Assembly: GCA_024704765.1 (NCBI GenBank)
Contig: JAKMXF010000133.1
Span: 620,001-684,000 of the forward strand
DNA length: 64,000 bases
DNA from: Oopsacas minuta
Taxonomy: Eukaryota > Porifera > Hexactinellida > Lyssacinosida > Leucopsacidae
Direction: 5' to 3'
Made by a program: the position numbers and the translations under genes. How positions within the stretch are numbered: position 1 is the stretch's first letter; every line of letters begins with the position of its first letter. Under the pieces are notes generated by a model. It was not told the origin of the DNA. It saw only the letters and a program-made list of their open reading frames with translations, and searched no databases. This document shows positions 35,722 to 45,343 of the stretch, in pieces.

Positions 35722-38134
35722 TCAGTAATCTGAATCACTGTCATCAGATGAAGAATACAGTTGGACTTTTCTAAGTGATGTTATATCTGTATCTGATGTA
35801 ATATCTTCTGTAAGAGAAGCTTTTGACACAATTTTCAAATTAGGAACTTTCGGTAAAGAAACAAATGAAACATCAATACTGTTATCAGAATAAAACTGAT
35901 TAGATTTGAATCCTTCCCTTATACCAACCAACATATCTCCGAGAGAACTATCTCTACAAACAAGAGGTCTCATCCCTGTCATAATTAACAATCCTCTAAG
36001 TATACTGTTCTGTTGAAACTTAGCCAAAACACCTTTGTAAATTGTTTGTTCTAAGATTCTCTCCCAATCTGGTCTCACCCATTTCTCACAAGTTCTTCTC
36101 TTCATCCATCTCTCCAACTCACTAACACATTCCATACGACAGATACGGTTGCTATAAGGAGTTCCAACCAACTTCTGAGCACATAAATAATGATACACAC
36201 TAGGCCAAATAGATCCTTGTATAAACAATAGAGAAGGGAAATATATAGAAAACTCATAGAAAGCACCTGTCCTGGAGAAATGAATGGGAGATAAATCAGA
36301 GTACCACTTCGGTCCGAGAATCAATTCAACTTCTTCTTCTATGTTCAATGATAAATTCCCTCTCAATTCAGAGATATCCTTAATATGCTCTAAACTACAA
36401 CATACACAACCAGCAGCTCGCGAATTCTCACACCCAGGTAATACACATAACTTAACTCCACACGACGTCTCCAGTTTTCTAACACACCATTCATGAAACA
36501 GTAACCAACATCTTTTACCACAGGTTAACCCGTGGAAACTAGTGTTATTCAATTCACACCAGTAGCAGCCTGTAATCTCCATTCTCCAGTTATTATGTGT
36601 AGAGTATTCACTAGCTTGTTGATTGTAGCTGTTACGAGGGATAATACCAACATCAGTGTACTGAGCTAACAAGTTAGTTAGCTTACGAGATAATGTGAAG
36701 GGATATACCACAGGTAGATTCATATTATTAGATTCTTGGATATAATGTAGAAATGGATTCTGTGGTAATCCGAGTTCTTTCTTCGAATAAATACTGCTGT
36801 CAGTTTCCAAAGTATGAAGATGATCTTGTGTAATTGGTTTAGTAGACTTGGTAAATGTTGTACTAGGATGTGGCATATTGTATGACGTAATATTGTTGTA
36901 TATGTCTGTTGATAAATTAGCTCCTTGTTTTGAAGTAGAAATAGTTTCTAAGAAAGGATTATTATAATCAGAGTTCATAGTTATGTCAAGTTCAGTAGAA
37001 GAATTATTTGTTACTTTAATATTAGATTGATTATCAACTACTATTGGCTGTTGAGGAATCTTTGAAGATAAATGTATAGAATTCTGTGAGGAGTCAGATT
37101 CTTTGTACCAGTGAGGTCCTGTTAATCCTTCACTGTGTATTATCCTGACTTGGCTATACTTTTCTTTTATAGCTATTGTATGTTCTCTGCTACAACAATC
37201 AAAACCATCAGCTGCTGTCTTATTACAACCTGTATTCATACACATATCAACACCAGTAAGGGAACAAACTTTACACCTAGACCATTCATAGAATATCAAG
37301 TAACAGCGATATCTACAGAATGCATTTCCCTCAGACGTAGGTATTTCCGATTTGCGACCACACCAATAACAGCCTTCTATCTGTCTCAACCAGTTAAGAG
37401 AGCTAGAGTAAGGAGAAATTAGATGATGTTCTTTCAGGGGTGTTCTTGGAATTATACCAATGTCTGTTTGGAATATCATTGCGTTGTGTAGATCTATTGG
37501 GAATTCCATTATTTGATCAAAATTAGCAGATGTATCATTGGTCTTGTTCTTACCATTTCCTTGGGACTGTATTTTCTGTTTAGGTGGTGGCTTAGTGATC
37601 TGAGAAATTGAATTCAACATTTGTTGAAGGGGTACATTAGATAATCCCCCATTAGAACAATACCAAGAAGGTCCTTCTCTAATAACTGTCTTCAAGAGAA
37701 TCTTATGATCTGAACCTTTAGGAAATTCTGAATCATAATATCCGTTATGTTTAGTACCACAATACAAATGATTATCTTTTGTATTTGTATCACAACCAGG
37801 GAATCTACAGAACTTTCTATTAGTAAAGTAATGAACTCTCTCAACACACCAATCATGTAGATAGAAGAAACATTCTTTAGAACAACATATTCCATTATAA
37901 TCAGTGTTATCATCACTACACTAGTAACAACCAATTATTTGAATGAAAATATTTAGTTTTATCTCCTGCTGTATTAAGCTTAATTCCACGAGGAATACAA
38001 CCTACATCTGTTTCATAACAGAGAGTGTTTAAGAGTCCTTCGAAGAATTGCATTTTTTGACCACTTAATCCAAATAATGCCTCTTTAGAGTATGTTATCC
38101 AATAGCAGAGAAACGGCGTCACTTCAGAGGCCAT
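35722..38134 (-). pseudogene. Cluster gene 12: mosaic Cys-rich/degenerate NADAR gene with broken 5' part
   Basis: The start (MASEVTPFLCYWI, 38134) and first half of module 1 (TDVGCIPRG) are followed by two lesions relative to gene 11. About 17 nt between two TGG copies are lost near 37934-37935, and the CYWC Trp codon is TAG. An open frame resumes and can be read from an internal ATG at 37767 for 681 residues: the end of module 1, module 2, module 3 and a degenerate NADAR. Upstream of about 37445 it is nearly identical to gene 11; downstream it is nearly identical to gene 13. In module 2 the EWC Cys is Ser (FYEWSRCK). NADAR has lost the EHYFQ glutamate (VYHYLCAQKL) and the WGDGG loop (CRDSSLGDML). 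Probably a pseudogene, although the internal start could still make a protein. Confidence 0.75.
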
Positions 38135-38351
38135 TATATCTAATGATTCTAATCAGTGGCAAAAATAAATATAAATTAACCAAAAAAGGTGCTCTACACA
38201 ATTATTGTTATTATCAAAAGTTGCAAAATATATAAAAATAACGTGATAAAGATAAACAGCGAAATATAGTGTATCTCCACCTATTAAATACTAACTGGAC
38301 TATATGAAATGAAAGATACAGTGATGTCATGGGACTAGAGAATCATCATCG

Positions 38352-40799
38352 TCAATTTGAGACATCTGACCATGAATCTGAATCAAAATAATCAGATGAA
38401 GAATAATGTTTAACTTTTCTAGGAAGAATACCCATACCTTTCTGTATTTTAACTCCACCTGTACTAGAAGCTTTTGACCCAATTTTCAAATTAGGAACTT
38501 TCGGTAAAGAAACAAATGAAACATCAATACTGTTATCAGAATAAAACTGATTAAATTTGAATCCTTCCCTTATACCAACCAACATATCTCCGAGAGAACT
38601 GTCTCTACAAACAAGAGGTCTCATCCCAGTCATAATTAACAATCCTCTAAGTATACTGTTCTGTTGAAACTTAGCCAACACAGCTTTGTAAATTGTTTGT
38701 TCTAAGATTCTCTCCCAATCTGGTCTCACCCATTTCTCACAAGTTCTTCTCTTCATCCATCTCTCCAACTCACTAACACATTCCATACGACAGATACGGT
38801 TGCTATAAGGAGTTCCAACCAACTTCTGAGCACATAAATAATGATACACACTAGGCCAAATAGATCCTTGTATAAACAATAGAGAAGGGAAATATATAGA
38901 AAACTCATAGAAAGCACCTGTCCTGGAGAAATGAATGGGAGATAAATCAGAGTACCACTTCGGTCCGAGAATCAATTCAACTTCTTCTTCTATGTTCAAT
39001 GATAAATTCCCTCTCAATTCAGAGATATCCTTAATATGCTCTAAACTACAACATACACAACCAGCAGCTCGCGAATTCTCACACCCAGGTAATACACATA
39101 ACTTAACTCCACACGACGTCTCCAGTTTTCTAACACACCATTCATGAAACAGTAACCAACATCTTTTACCACAGGTTAACCCGTGGAAACTAGTGTTACT
39201 CAATTCACACCAGTAGCAGCCTGTAATCTCCATTCTCCAGTTATTATGTGTAGAGTATTCACTAGCTTGTTGATTGTAGCTGTTACGAGGGATAATACCA
39301 ACATCAGTGTACTGAGCTAACAAGTTAGTTAGCTTACGAGATAATGTGAAGGGATATACCACAGGTAGATTCATATTATTAGATTCTTGGATATAATGTA
39401 GAAATGGATTCTGTGGTAATCCGAGTTCTTTCTTCGAATAAATACTGCTGTCAGTTTCCAAAGTATGAAGATGATCTTGTGTAATTGGTTTAGTAGACTC
39501 GGTATATGTTGTACTAGGATATAGCATATTGTATGATGTAATATTGTTGAATATGTCTGTTGGTAAATTAGCTTCTTGTTTTGGAGTAGAAATAGTTTCT
39601 AAGAAAGGATTATTATAATCAGAGTTCATAGTTATGTCAAGTTCAGTAGAAGAATTATTTGTTACTTTAATATTAGATTGATTATCAACTACTATTGGCT
39701 GTTGAGGAATCTTTGAAGACAAATGTATAGAATTCTGTGAGGAGTCAGATTCTTTGTACCAGTGAGGTCCTGTTAATCCTTCACTGTGTATTATCCTGAC
39801 TTGGCTATACTTTTCTTTTATAGCTATTGTATGTTCTCTGCTACAACAATCAAAACCAGCTGCTGTCTTATTACAACCTGTATTCATACACATATCAACA
39901 CCAGTAAGGGAACAAACTTTACTCCTACACCATTCATAAAAAAATAAGTAACAGCGATATCTACAGAATGTATTTCCCTCTGAGACAGGTGTTTCCGATT
40001 TGTTACCACACCAATAACAGCCTTCTATCTGTCTCAACCAGTTAAGAGAGCTAGAGTAAGGAGAATTTAGATGATGTTCTTTCAGAGGTGTTCTTGGAAT
40101 TATACCAATGTCTGTTTGGAATATCATTGCGTTGTGTAGATCTATTGGGAATTCCATTATTATAGATTTATCATCGGGCATATTCTTAACAGTATTTTGA
40201 GTCATATTTTGTTTTCGGAATCTCTTAGTGCTTTGGGAAGTTGAATTCATAATTTGTCGAAGAGGAACATTAGATAATCCTCCATTAGAACAATACCAAA
40301 TAGGTCCTTCTCGAATAACTGTCTTTAATAGAGACTTATGATCAAATCCTTTAGGCAATTCAGACTCAAACTTTGCTTTGTGTTTCGTATCACAATATAA
40401 ACTATTATCTTTATTTGTATCACAACCAGGGAATCTACAGAACCTTCTATTAGTAAAGTAATGAACTCTCTCAACACACCAATCATGTAGATAGAAGAAA
40501 CATTCTTTAGTACAACATATTCCATTATAATCAGTGTTATCATCTTTACACCAGTAACATCCAATTATTTGTTTATTCCAATTATTTGAATGAAAATATT
40601 TAGGTTTATCTCCTGCTGTATTAAGCTTAAATCCACGAGGAATACAACCTACATCTGTTTCATAACAGAGAGTGTTTAAGAGTCCTTCGGAGAATTGTAT
40701 TTCTTGTCCACTGATTGATACTGAAATAAATGTATCTTTACAGAAGCTTTCCCAGTACTTGAGAAATGGGCCCCATCTAGCTCTAGGATCGGTTGCCAT
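38352..40799 (-). CDS. Cluster gene 13: three Cys-rich modules plus degenerate NADAR
   Basis: The start is MATDPRARWGPF (40799), aligned with gene 11, giving 815 residues. Module 1 (TDVGCIPRG, IGCYWCK, HDWC, CRFPGC) and module 2 (TDIGIIPR, EGCYWCG, FYEWC, CC) are intact. A linker with NNPFLE and QNPFLH motifs follows, then module 3 (TDVGIIPR, TGCYWC, FHEWC, CVLPGC, CCSLEH, GPKWY). The last 190 residues align with NADAR (FYEFSIYFPS, KWVRPDWERI, KFQQN, LLIMTG). The conserved Glu of EHYFQ is Tyr, and the FWGDGGD loop is replaced by CRDSSLGDML, so hydrolase activity is unlikely. It ends in an acidic Ser/Asp tail. The frame is intact and long, which suggests selection for a non-catalytic, perhaps binding or decoy, role. 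Confidence 0.8.
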   Translation of the reverse strand: MATDPRARWGPFLKYWESFCKDTFISVSISGQEIQFSEGLLNTLCYETDVGCIPRGFKLNTAGDKPKYFHSNNWNKQIIGCYWCKDDNTDYNGICCTKECFFYLHDWCVERVHYFTNRRFCRFPGCDTNKDNSLYCDTKHKAKFESELPKGFDHKSLLKTVIREGPIWYCSNGGLSNVPLRQIMNSTSQSTKRFRKQNMTQNTVKNMPDDKSIIMEFPIDLHNAMIFQTDIGIIPRTPLKEHHLNSPYSSSLNWLRQIEGCYWCGNKSETPVSEGNTFCRYRCYLFFYEWCRSKVCSLTGVDMCMNTGCNKTAAGFDCCSREHTIAIKEKYSQVRIIHSEGLTGPHWYKESDSSQNSIHLSSKIPQQPIVVDNQSNIKVTNNSSTELDITMNSDYNNPFLETISTPKQEANLPTDIFNNITSYNMLYPSTTYTESTKPITQDHLHTLETDSSIYSKKELGLPQNPFLHYIQESNNMNLPVVYPFTLSRKLTNLLAQYTDVGIIPRNSYNQQASEYSTHNNWRMEITGCYWCELSNTSFHGLTCGKRCWLLFHEWCVRKLETSCGVKLCVLPGCENSRAAGCVCCSLEHIKDISELRGNLSLNIEEEVELILGPKWYSDLSPIHFSRTGAFYEFSIYFPSLLFIQGSIWPSVYHYLCAQKLVGTPYSNRICRMECVSELERWMKRRTCEKWVRPDWERILEQTIYKAVLAKFQQNSILRGLLIMTGMRPLVCRDSSLGDMLVGIREGFKFNQFYSDNSIDVSFVSLPKVPNLKIGSKASSTGGVKIQKGMGILPRKVKHYSSSDYFDSDSWSDVSN

Positions 40800-40981
40800 T
40801 GCGAAGACAAAATCTAGAATAGACAATATATATAGTTCTACTAAATAAGGGACGTCTGCTAATTCAAAACTTTATCACATTATTATTAAGAACATGCGAA
40901 CAATGATATACGTAATGATGATACCAGTAAGAGAGTCAACGTGATGATGACTTAGTATAAAAAATCCGAAATTTCAGAGAA

Positions 40982-41269
40982 TCTATATTATTAAATTGCA
41001 ACTTTTGTATGTATGTATGCCGATTTGTTTATTTGTTGCTTGTTTGTTTGTCCGTTGTCAAGGAAAGGATTTATGGAATATTGTATTGAATTCGAATTTT
41101 CCAATTCTGAGATGTCGCATAAATATGCATTTATCGTATTTACGAAGTAAGTAAACAAAAATCAATAAAACTTGACTAAACATATTGAATATGCTGAATC
41201 CGATATTCACACTTTTGAATTAATCATATGTAAATTTAGGTGTGCAGCGAGAGCAAGCGAAGCCGCTAG
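40982..41269. mobile_element. Non-autonomous Helitron-like element
   Basis: It begins TCTATATTATTAAATTGCAA and ends GCGAAGCCGCTAG. The base before is A and the base after is T. TC start, CTAG end preceded by a GC-rich imperfect stem, and A/T insertion fit the Helitron rule exactly. About 288 bp with no coding capacity. Confidence 0.7.
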
Positions 41270-41309
41270 TCAATATTACGAAGGTGATAAGCTACACACA
41301 TACTAACAA

Positions 41310-41563
41310 ATAAACTCTGGTTACTCAGATGAGTATTTCAGGATGGATAAATCAAGTATGCTGATTCCGAATATGATATTGTAAACAACATATTGTGAAT
41401 ATTTGTTTACTTTTAGGTACATAAAGTAAACAAATTTAAAGATCATGACAATATCATGTTTGCTACAGTTAAGATTAGGAGTTTATGTACTCGAGGGCCG
41501 TAGCCACGAGTGCGGACACGAAGTGTTCGCAACCGCGTATCGCGAACATGCGAAGCGCGCTAG
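41310..41563. mobile_element. Second Helitron-like 3' segment in tandem
   Basis: It shares internal words with the element at 40982 (atgctgattccga; taaacaaa) and ends GCGAAGCGCGCTAG followed by T. The GC-rich end could form a hairpin (gttcgc ... gcgaac). The 5' border is not clear. Confidence 0.5.
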
Positions 41564-41613
41564 TACGGATTAAACTTTATGTAAATATAATTATCCAAAG
41601 GATTAACATAGAA

Positions 41614-42051
41614 TTACTTCCTTTTAGTTTTCTTTACTTTTCCTATTCCAGCCTTAACAAATCTCTTAACAGCTGGTTTATCTATTTTAGGTCTCTTGCT
41701 CCTATCTCCTATCTCTTTAACTTGATTTATATACTTCTCAATACGTGCTAACTCATGTTGTATCTCATGACCTTCAGGATCCTCTCCACTCAGCGTCACG
41801 TAGCTGAAGAATAGAGAATTAATTCCGTATAATTGTAGTAGTTTTAATGCAGTTTGTTGTTCAGATGTTAGAGATTGTTCTAGCTGTGTTATGTCTGTAC
41901 TGAATAGAGGTTGGAGGACTTTTTCTAATGCAACTAGTTGACGGAAGAATTTCTCACAGCTGTCTTCTATTTCAGGGGGAAGAGACTCGTCACCTGTCTC
42001 AGAATTTGATCTATTTCTCTTCCCAGATAGCTTATCTGTCTGTTTAGACAT
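41614..42051 (-). CDS. C1D: C1D / Rrp47-like nuclear exosome cofactor
   Basis: The 145-residue single-exon protein has a helical Sas10/Utp3/C1D-family domain at about 28-110 (SCEKFFRQLVALEKVLQPLF; LKLLQLYGINSLFFSYVTLS; HELARIEKYINQVKEI), followed by a very basic Lys/Arg tail with the family's R-F-V-KAGI-like motif (KRFVKAGIGKVKK). C1D binds exosome Rrp6 and helps in rRNA and snoRNA 3' processing in the nucleolus. Length matches human C1D (141). Intact. Confidence 0.9.
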   Translation of the reverse strand: MSKQTDKLSGKRNRSNSETGDESLPPEIEDSCEKFFRQLVALEKVLQPLFSTDITQLEQSLTSEQQTALKLLQLYGINSLFFSYVTLSGEDPEGHEIQHELARIEKYINQVKEIGDRSKRPKIDKPAVKRFVKAGIGKVKKTKRK

Positions 42052-42154
42052 TAGTTTATGCTAATTTATTCTAGAGCATAAACAACCATAACGAATATAT
42101 ATTACGAGATAGGTTACTCCCCAAATGGAGAAATGATCATAAAATACGTACGTA

Positions 42155-42210
42155 TATTAGTCAGTGGAATTTAAGTTTTATAAAAATTTTCTAAATTTCA
42201 CTGACTAATA
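42155..42210. repeat. 19-bp inverted repeat hairpin
   Basis: The left arm is 42155-42173 (tattagtcagtggaattta) and the right arm is 42192-42210, with one mismatch. The 18-base loop is AT-rich. It lies just upstream of C1D. Confidence 0.75.
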
Positions 42211-42218
42211 ATATCATA

Positions 42219-42295
42219 CAGTGTAACCCTCCGCGCTCCGCAAACGGTGTAGTATTTTTTGGCGTTGCTGGCACTCCTTTTATGGAAGTTACACT
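42219..42295. mobile_element. Tiny TA-flanked MITE
   Basis: The ends are CAGTGTAACCCTCC and, in reverse, AGTGTAACTTCC, with TA at both sides. About 77 bp. It lies between C1D and spastin. Confidence 0.5.
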
Positions 42296-42388
42296 ATAAA
42301 TTAGTGAAGTACGTATGTGTAATTTTGAAATCTATTGTGATATGATATTGACTTTGTTAAAGTGAGATTTCAAAACACACAACATAAT

Positions 42389-44162
42389 TCATAAAATTGT
42401 ACCAAACTTAGCATTCCAATCAGTATAACATCCTGTAGTCTCAATAGATACACTAGCTCTAACCTTCTTCCTTGCGTATTCAAAGTCAGCTAACTCAATA
42501 GGACGAACTGACTTAGCATTAACCTTAAGCACCTGTGAATGTGTCAGTTCTCTAATAGGTCCGTAAGCAGCTTCTCTAGCTAATGCAGTTATATCACTAC
42601 CTGAATAGCCTTCAAGTTCTAATGCTAGAGTAGACATGTCTCTATCTGATAGCTTATGTATCTGGTTCTTAAGAAGGGTCTGTATAAGACAATGTCTGGA
42701 ATCAGCTGTTGGAAGAGGTACATATATTCTCTTCACAAATCTCCTCAGTACAGCTTCATCTAGATCCTGTGGTCTGTTGGTAGCTCCCATTACAAGGAAT
42801 CTTTCTTTCGGATCAGAAGCTACTCCATCAAACTGTACTAAGAATTCTGTTTTTAATCTCCGTGTAGAGTCCTGCTCCCCTGAGGTCCTGGAGGTCAGCA
42901 ATGAGTCTACCTCATCTATGAATATGATTGCAGGTTGTCTCTCTCTAGCAGCTGTGAATAAGGCTCTGACTAATTTCTCTCCCTCTCCCACCCACTTAGA
43001 GGTGAGAGAGGAAGCACTGATATTAAAGAAAGTAGCTTTACACTCGCTAGCTACTGCCCTGGCTATCATAGTCTTTCCGTTACCGGGGGGACCAAATAGG
43101 AGCAGACCTTTAGCTGGCTGTCTCAGACCTTGGAATAGGTCAGGTCTGAGGCTGGGTAGGATTACGATCTCGTGGAGAGCAGCTTTAGCTTCTCTGAGAC
43201 CTGAAATATCATCGAACTTAACTGTTCTACCTGTATCAATTATTTCATTGAGTATAATCTCTGCTATTTTAGGATCTACACCCTTTATTATCTTTTCTTG
43301 AGGTGAGGGAGATTTGCTTGCTGTTTGTCCAAGTTGGGGTTGTATGGAAATCCTCTTGGATGAATCATTCGGTGTTCTGTTTGATGGTTTTAAAGGTTGT
43401 GTTGTGGATTTAAATTGAGGAGAAGTGGGTAAATTGCGCTTTTTAACACTTTTAGCCTCAGCTTCCTCTGAGTGAATTGATCTTCGAACTAAACTATCAA
43501 TCTTACTAGCTCCTATACTTGTTTCAGCTCCTTTTGATTTAGTTATTAGAGATATAACCCGATCTGTAGCAGAGTCTCTGTGTTGTTCTAATTTCTTCTT
43601 AACTTTAAGATGTTCTCGGAAGTTTGGATCAGCTGGACTTAAATTAATTGCAAGAGCTTTCTCTATTTCTTTTAAACTTTCTTCATAGAGTTGTACTACG
43701 GTATCGTTTGGTACTGTAGAAGATACAGCATTAATATAATAATGGACTCCAAATGTCCCCTATAATACGAACAACTTAATATCTCTATGCTTTCTATGCA
43801 TAATAATTCGATGGATGCATACATTACACAGAATAAATACTACAATTATGATAACGAACAAAATTGTATGCAGTAGATGCCGGTTATAAGAACATCGTAT
43901 GGAATTACATATTATGTTCTTATATCCGACATCTACTGTTTTCGTTAAAACCTATAATTTCTAGCTTCCCACTGGGATAATGTGGTAGTATGTGTCGGTA
44001 TGGCCATGGTGTATCAAACGTATATTACTACATAAAATAACCTGTAGATTTCTCATCAGCAGAGATAGCCTTAGCTAGAGAGGATTTAACAACTATATGT
44101 TGAGTAGATAGATCATCCATCTTGTGGTGGGAGCTCAATCGCTTACTGACAGGAGTACTCAT
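42389..44162 (-). CDS. SPAST: Spastin, microtubule-severing AAA ATPase
   Basis: The large exon (about 43759-42389) encodes an MIT-like helical segment ([15 protein letters not shown]), a Ser/Pro/Lys-rich linker for microtubule binding, and a complete AAA domain. This has [11 protein letters not shown], the Walker A GPPGNGKT, the pore loop [12 protein letters not shown], Walker [11 protein letters not shown], sensor/arginine-finger region [31 protein letters not shown], and the C-terminal helix ending [12 protein letters not shown] probable first exon lies at 44042-44162 ([17 protein letters not shown]). Its donor is acceptable, but I could not make its phase match the 43759 acceptor, so the 5' structure is uncertain. 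No N-terminal membrane hairpin is seen, resembling the short spastin isoform. It severs microtubules in cytokinesis and trafficking together with CHMP1, whose gene is also in this window. Confidence 0.92.
43871..43938. mobile_element. Foldback MITE in the spastin first intron
   Basis: The left arm CAGTAGATGCCGGTTATAAG and the right arm in reverse CAGTAGATGTCGGATATAAG give about 25-bp arms with two or three mismatches around an 18-base centre. It is 68 bp long. Confidence 0.7.
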
Positions 44163-44649
44163 CTAGAAGATGTATACTTATAACAGAATCAGGATTCAAT
44201 TGTTTCCTTTTCAATATAAACGTATGGCAATTTGCAGAATTTAGACATTGAAAGAGATTTCAAACATAATTCTAATCAGCAAATGTTCTTTGAATATGAC
44301 GTAATACTTATCTATCACAATACTCACCCGCTCTCCCATTTTAGTGCCGCATCAATTGAATATAATAAATTTATTAAATTTATGAGAATAGCTAACATAC
44401 GAGTGCATACAATGAAATTTGAGGTATATTATGGTTTTGAATTACACAGAGAGTTATCTTGGTTAGAAGAGGACCTTCACAATTTCATACATTGGGTACT
44501 CTAACATTTTGGCCTCTCCAATTTATGAGGAACATAACATGTACCCCAAGGCGACCTTATTAAAGTTGTGTAGTCGAAAGGATCAAACATGATTTCATTT
44601 ACATTTTACGGTTGACTAAATTTACCCATTCTTTTTATAATCAACTTAC

Positions 44650-44856
44650 TCGAAGTTTCAAGAATCTTTTGAGGAGAGAATATTTATTATCAACCAGCCC
44701 ACAACTGATAATAATTAGCGCTAGCAGGGAGGAGACAGCTAATGCGAGAGATAAATCTAGCTGTTGAGTAGGTTCGTTGCTACAACACTGAGTTAATAGT
44801 TGCCACAAGTTAGTACTATCACTAGATTGATAGTTAAACCAGTGGAGAAGATGCAT
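44650..44856 (-). CDS. Possible exon of a small single-pass membrane protein
   Basis: Starts MHLLHWFNYQSSDS. One strong hydrophobic helix (LALAVSSLLALIIISCGL) is followed by a basic end (KRFLKLR), then a good splice donor (gtaagt at 44649-44644). I found no convincing downstream exon. I do not recognise a family. It may be a small ER or mitochondrial membrane protein or a chance frame. Confidence 0.3.
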
Positions 44857-45343
44857 TAAGCATTTCCTTACAAATCATAAATTCGTTAATTTAGTAATAC
44901 GCAATAGAACAAAGTAGAATAAACATTGCTTAATAACCCAACCTATTAGAGCATAAACTGTACAACACTCATGGCTATAGGAATCCAGAAGTTCAGGCTT
45001 TTATGTAAATCTAAAGCATCGATGTCTGTTTCTAATTTTTGAATAAATAAATAACAATAGTGTTCCTACCATTATCATATATATGGATTTAGTGCAGCTA
45101 CCTAGGTGATATCTTAATAGAAAAACAACGTTCATATGATCCTGCGAAATCTATCAGCCGATTGATGGGATAATAGTTTCGAGGGTACATTGGGGTAAAG
45201 TAATAATTCATCTTTAATATTTCTAAACTGAGTACGTCAATATGAAATAATTCAATTGTCTAAAATAATTGATCTAGAATATACTAATGAGAATAAAAGC
45301 AATCAAGCAAAGAGCAATAGTACATAATTATCATTAGAAGTCA
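44857..45343. other. Intergenic region
   Basis: An AT-rich spacer upstream of the small exon and downstream of TMEM214. No feature can be supported. Confidence 0.45.

Noticed and set aside
42636-43301. 221-codon plus-strand open frame
   Set aside because: Antisense shadow of the spastin AAA domain.
44232-44504. 90-codon plus-strand open frame
   Set aside because: No recognisable domain or splice partner. It may be real, but nothing in the sequence supports it.
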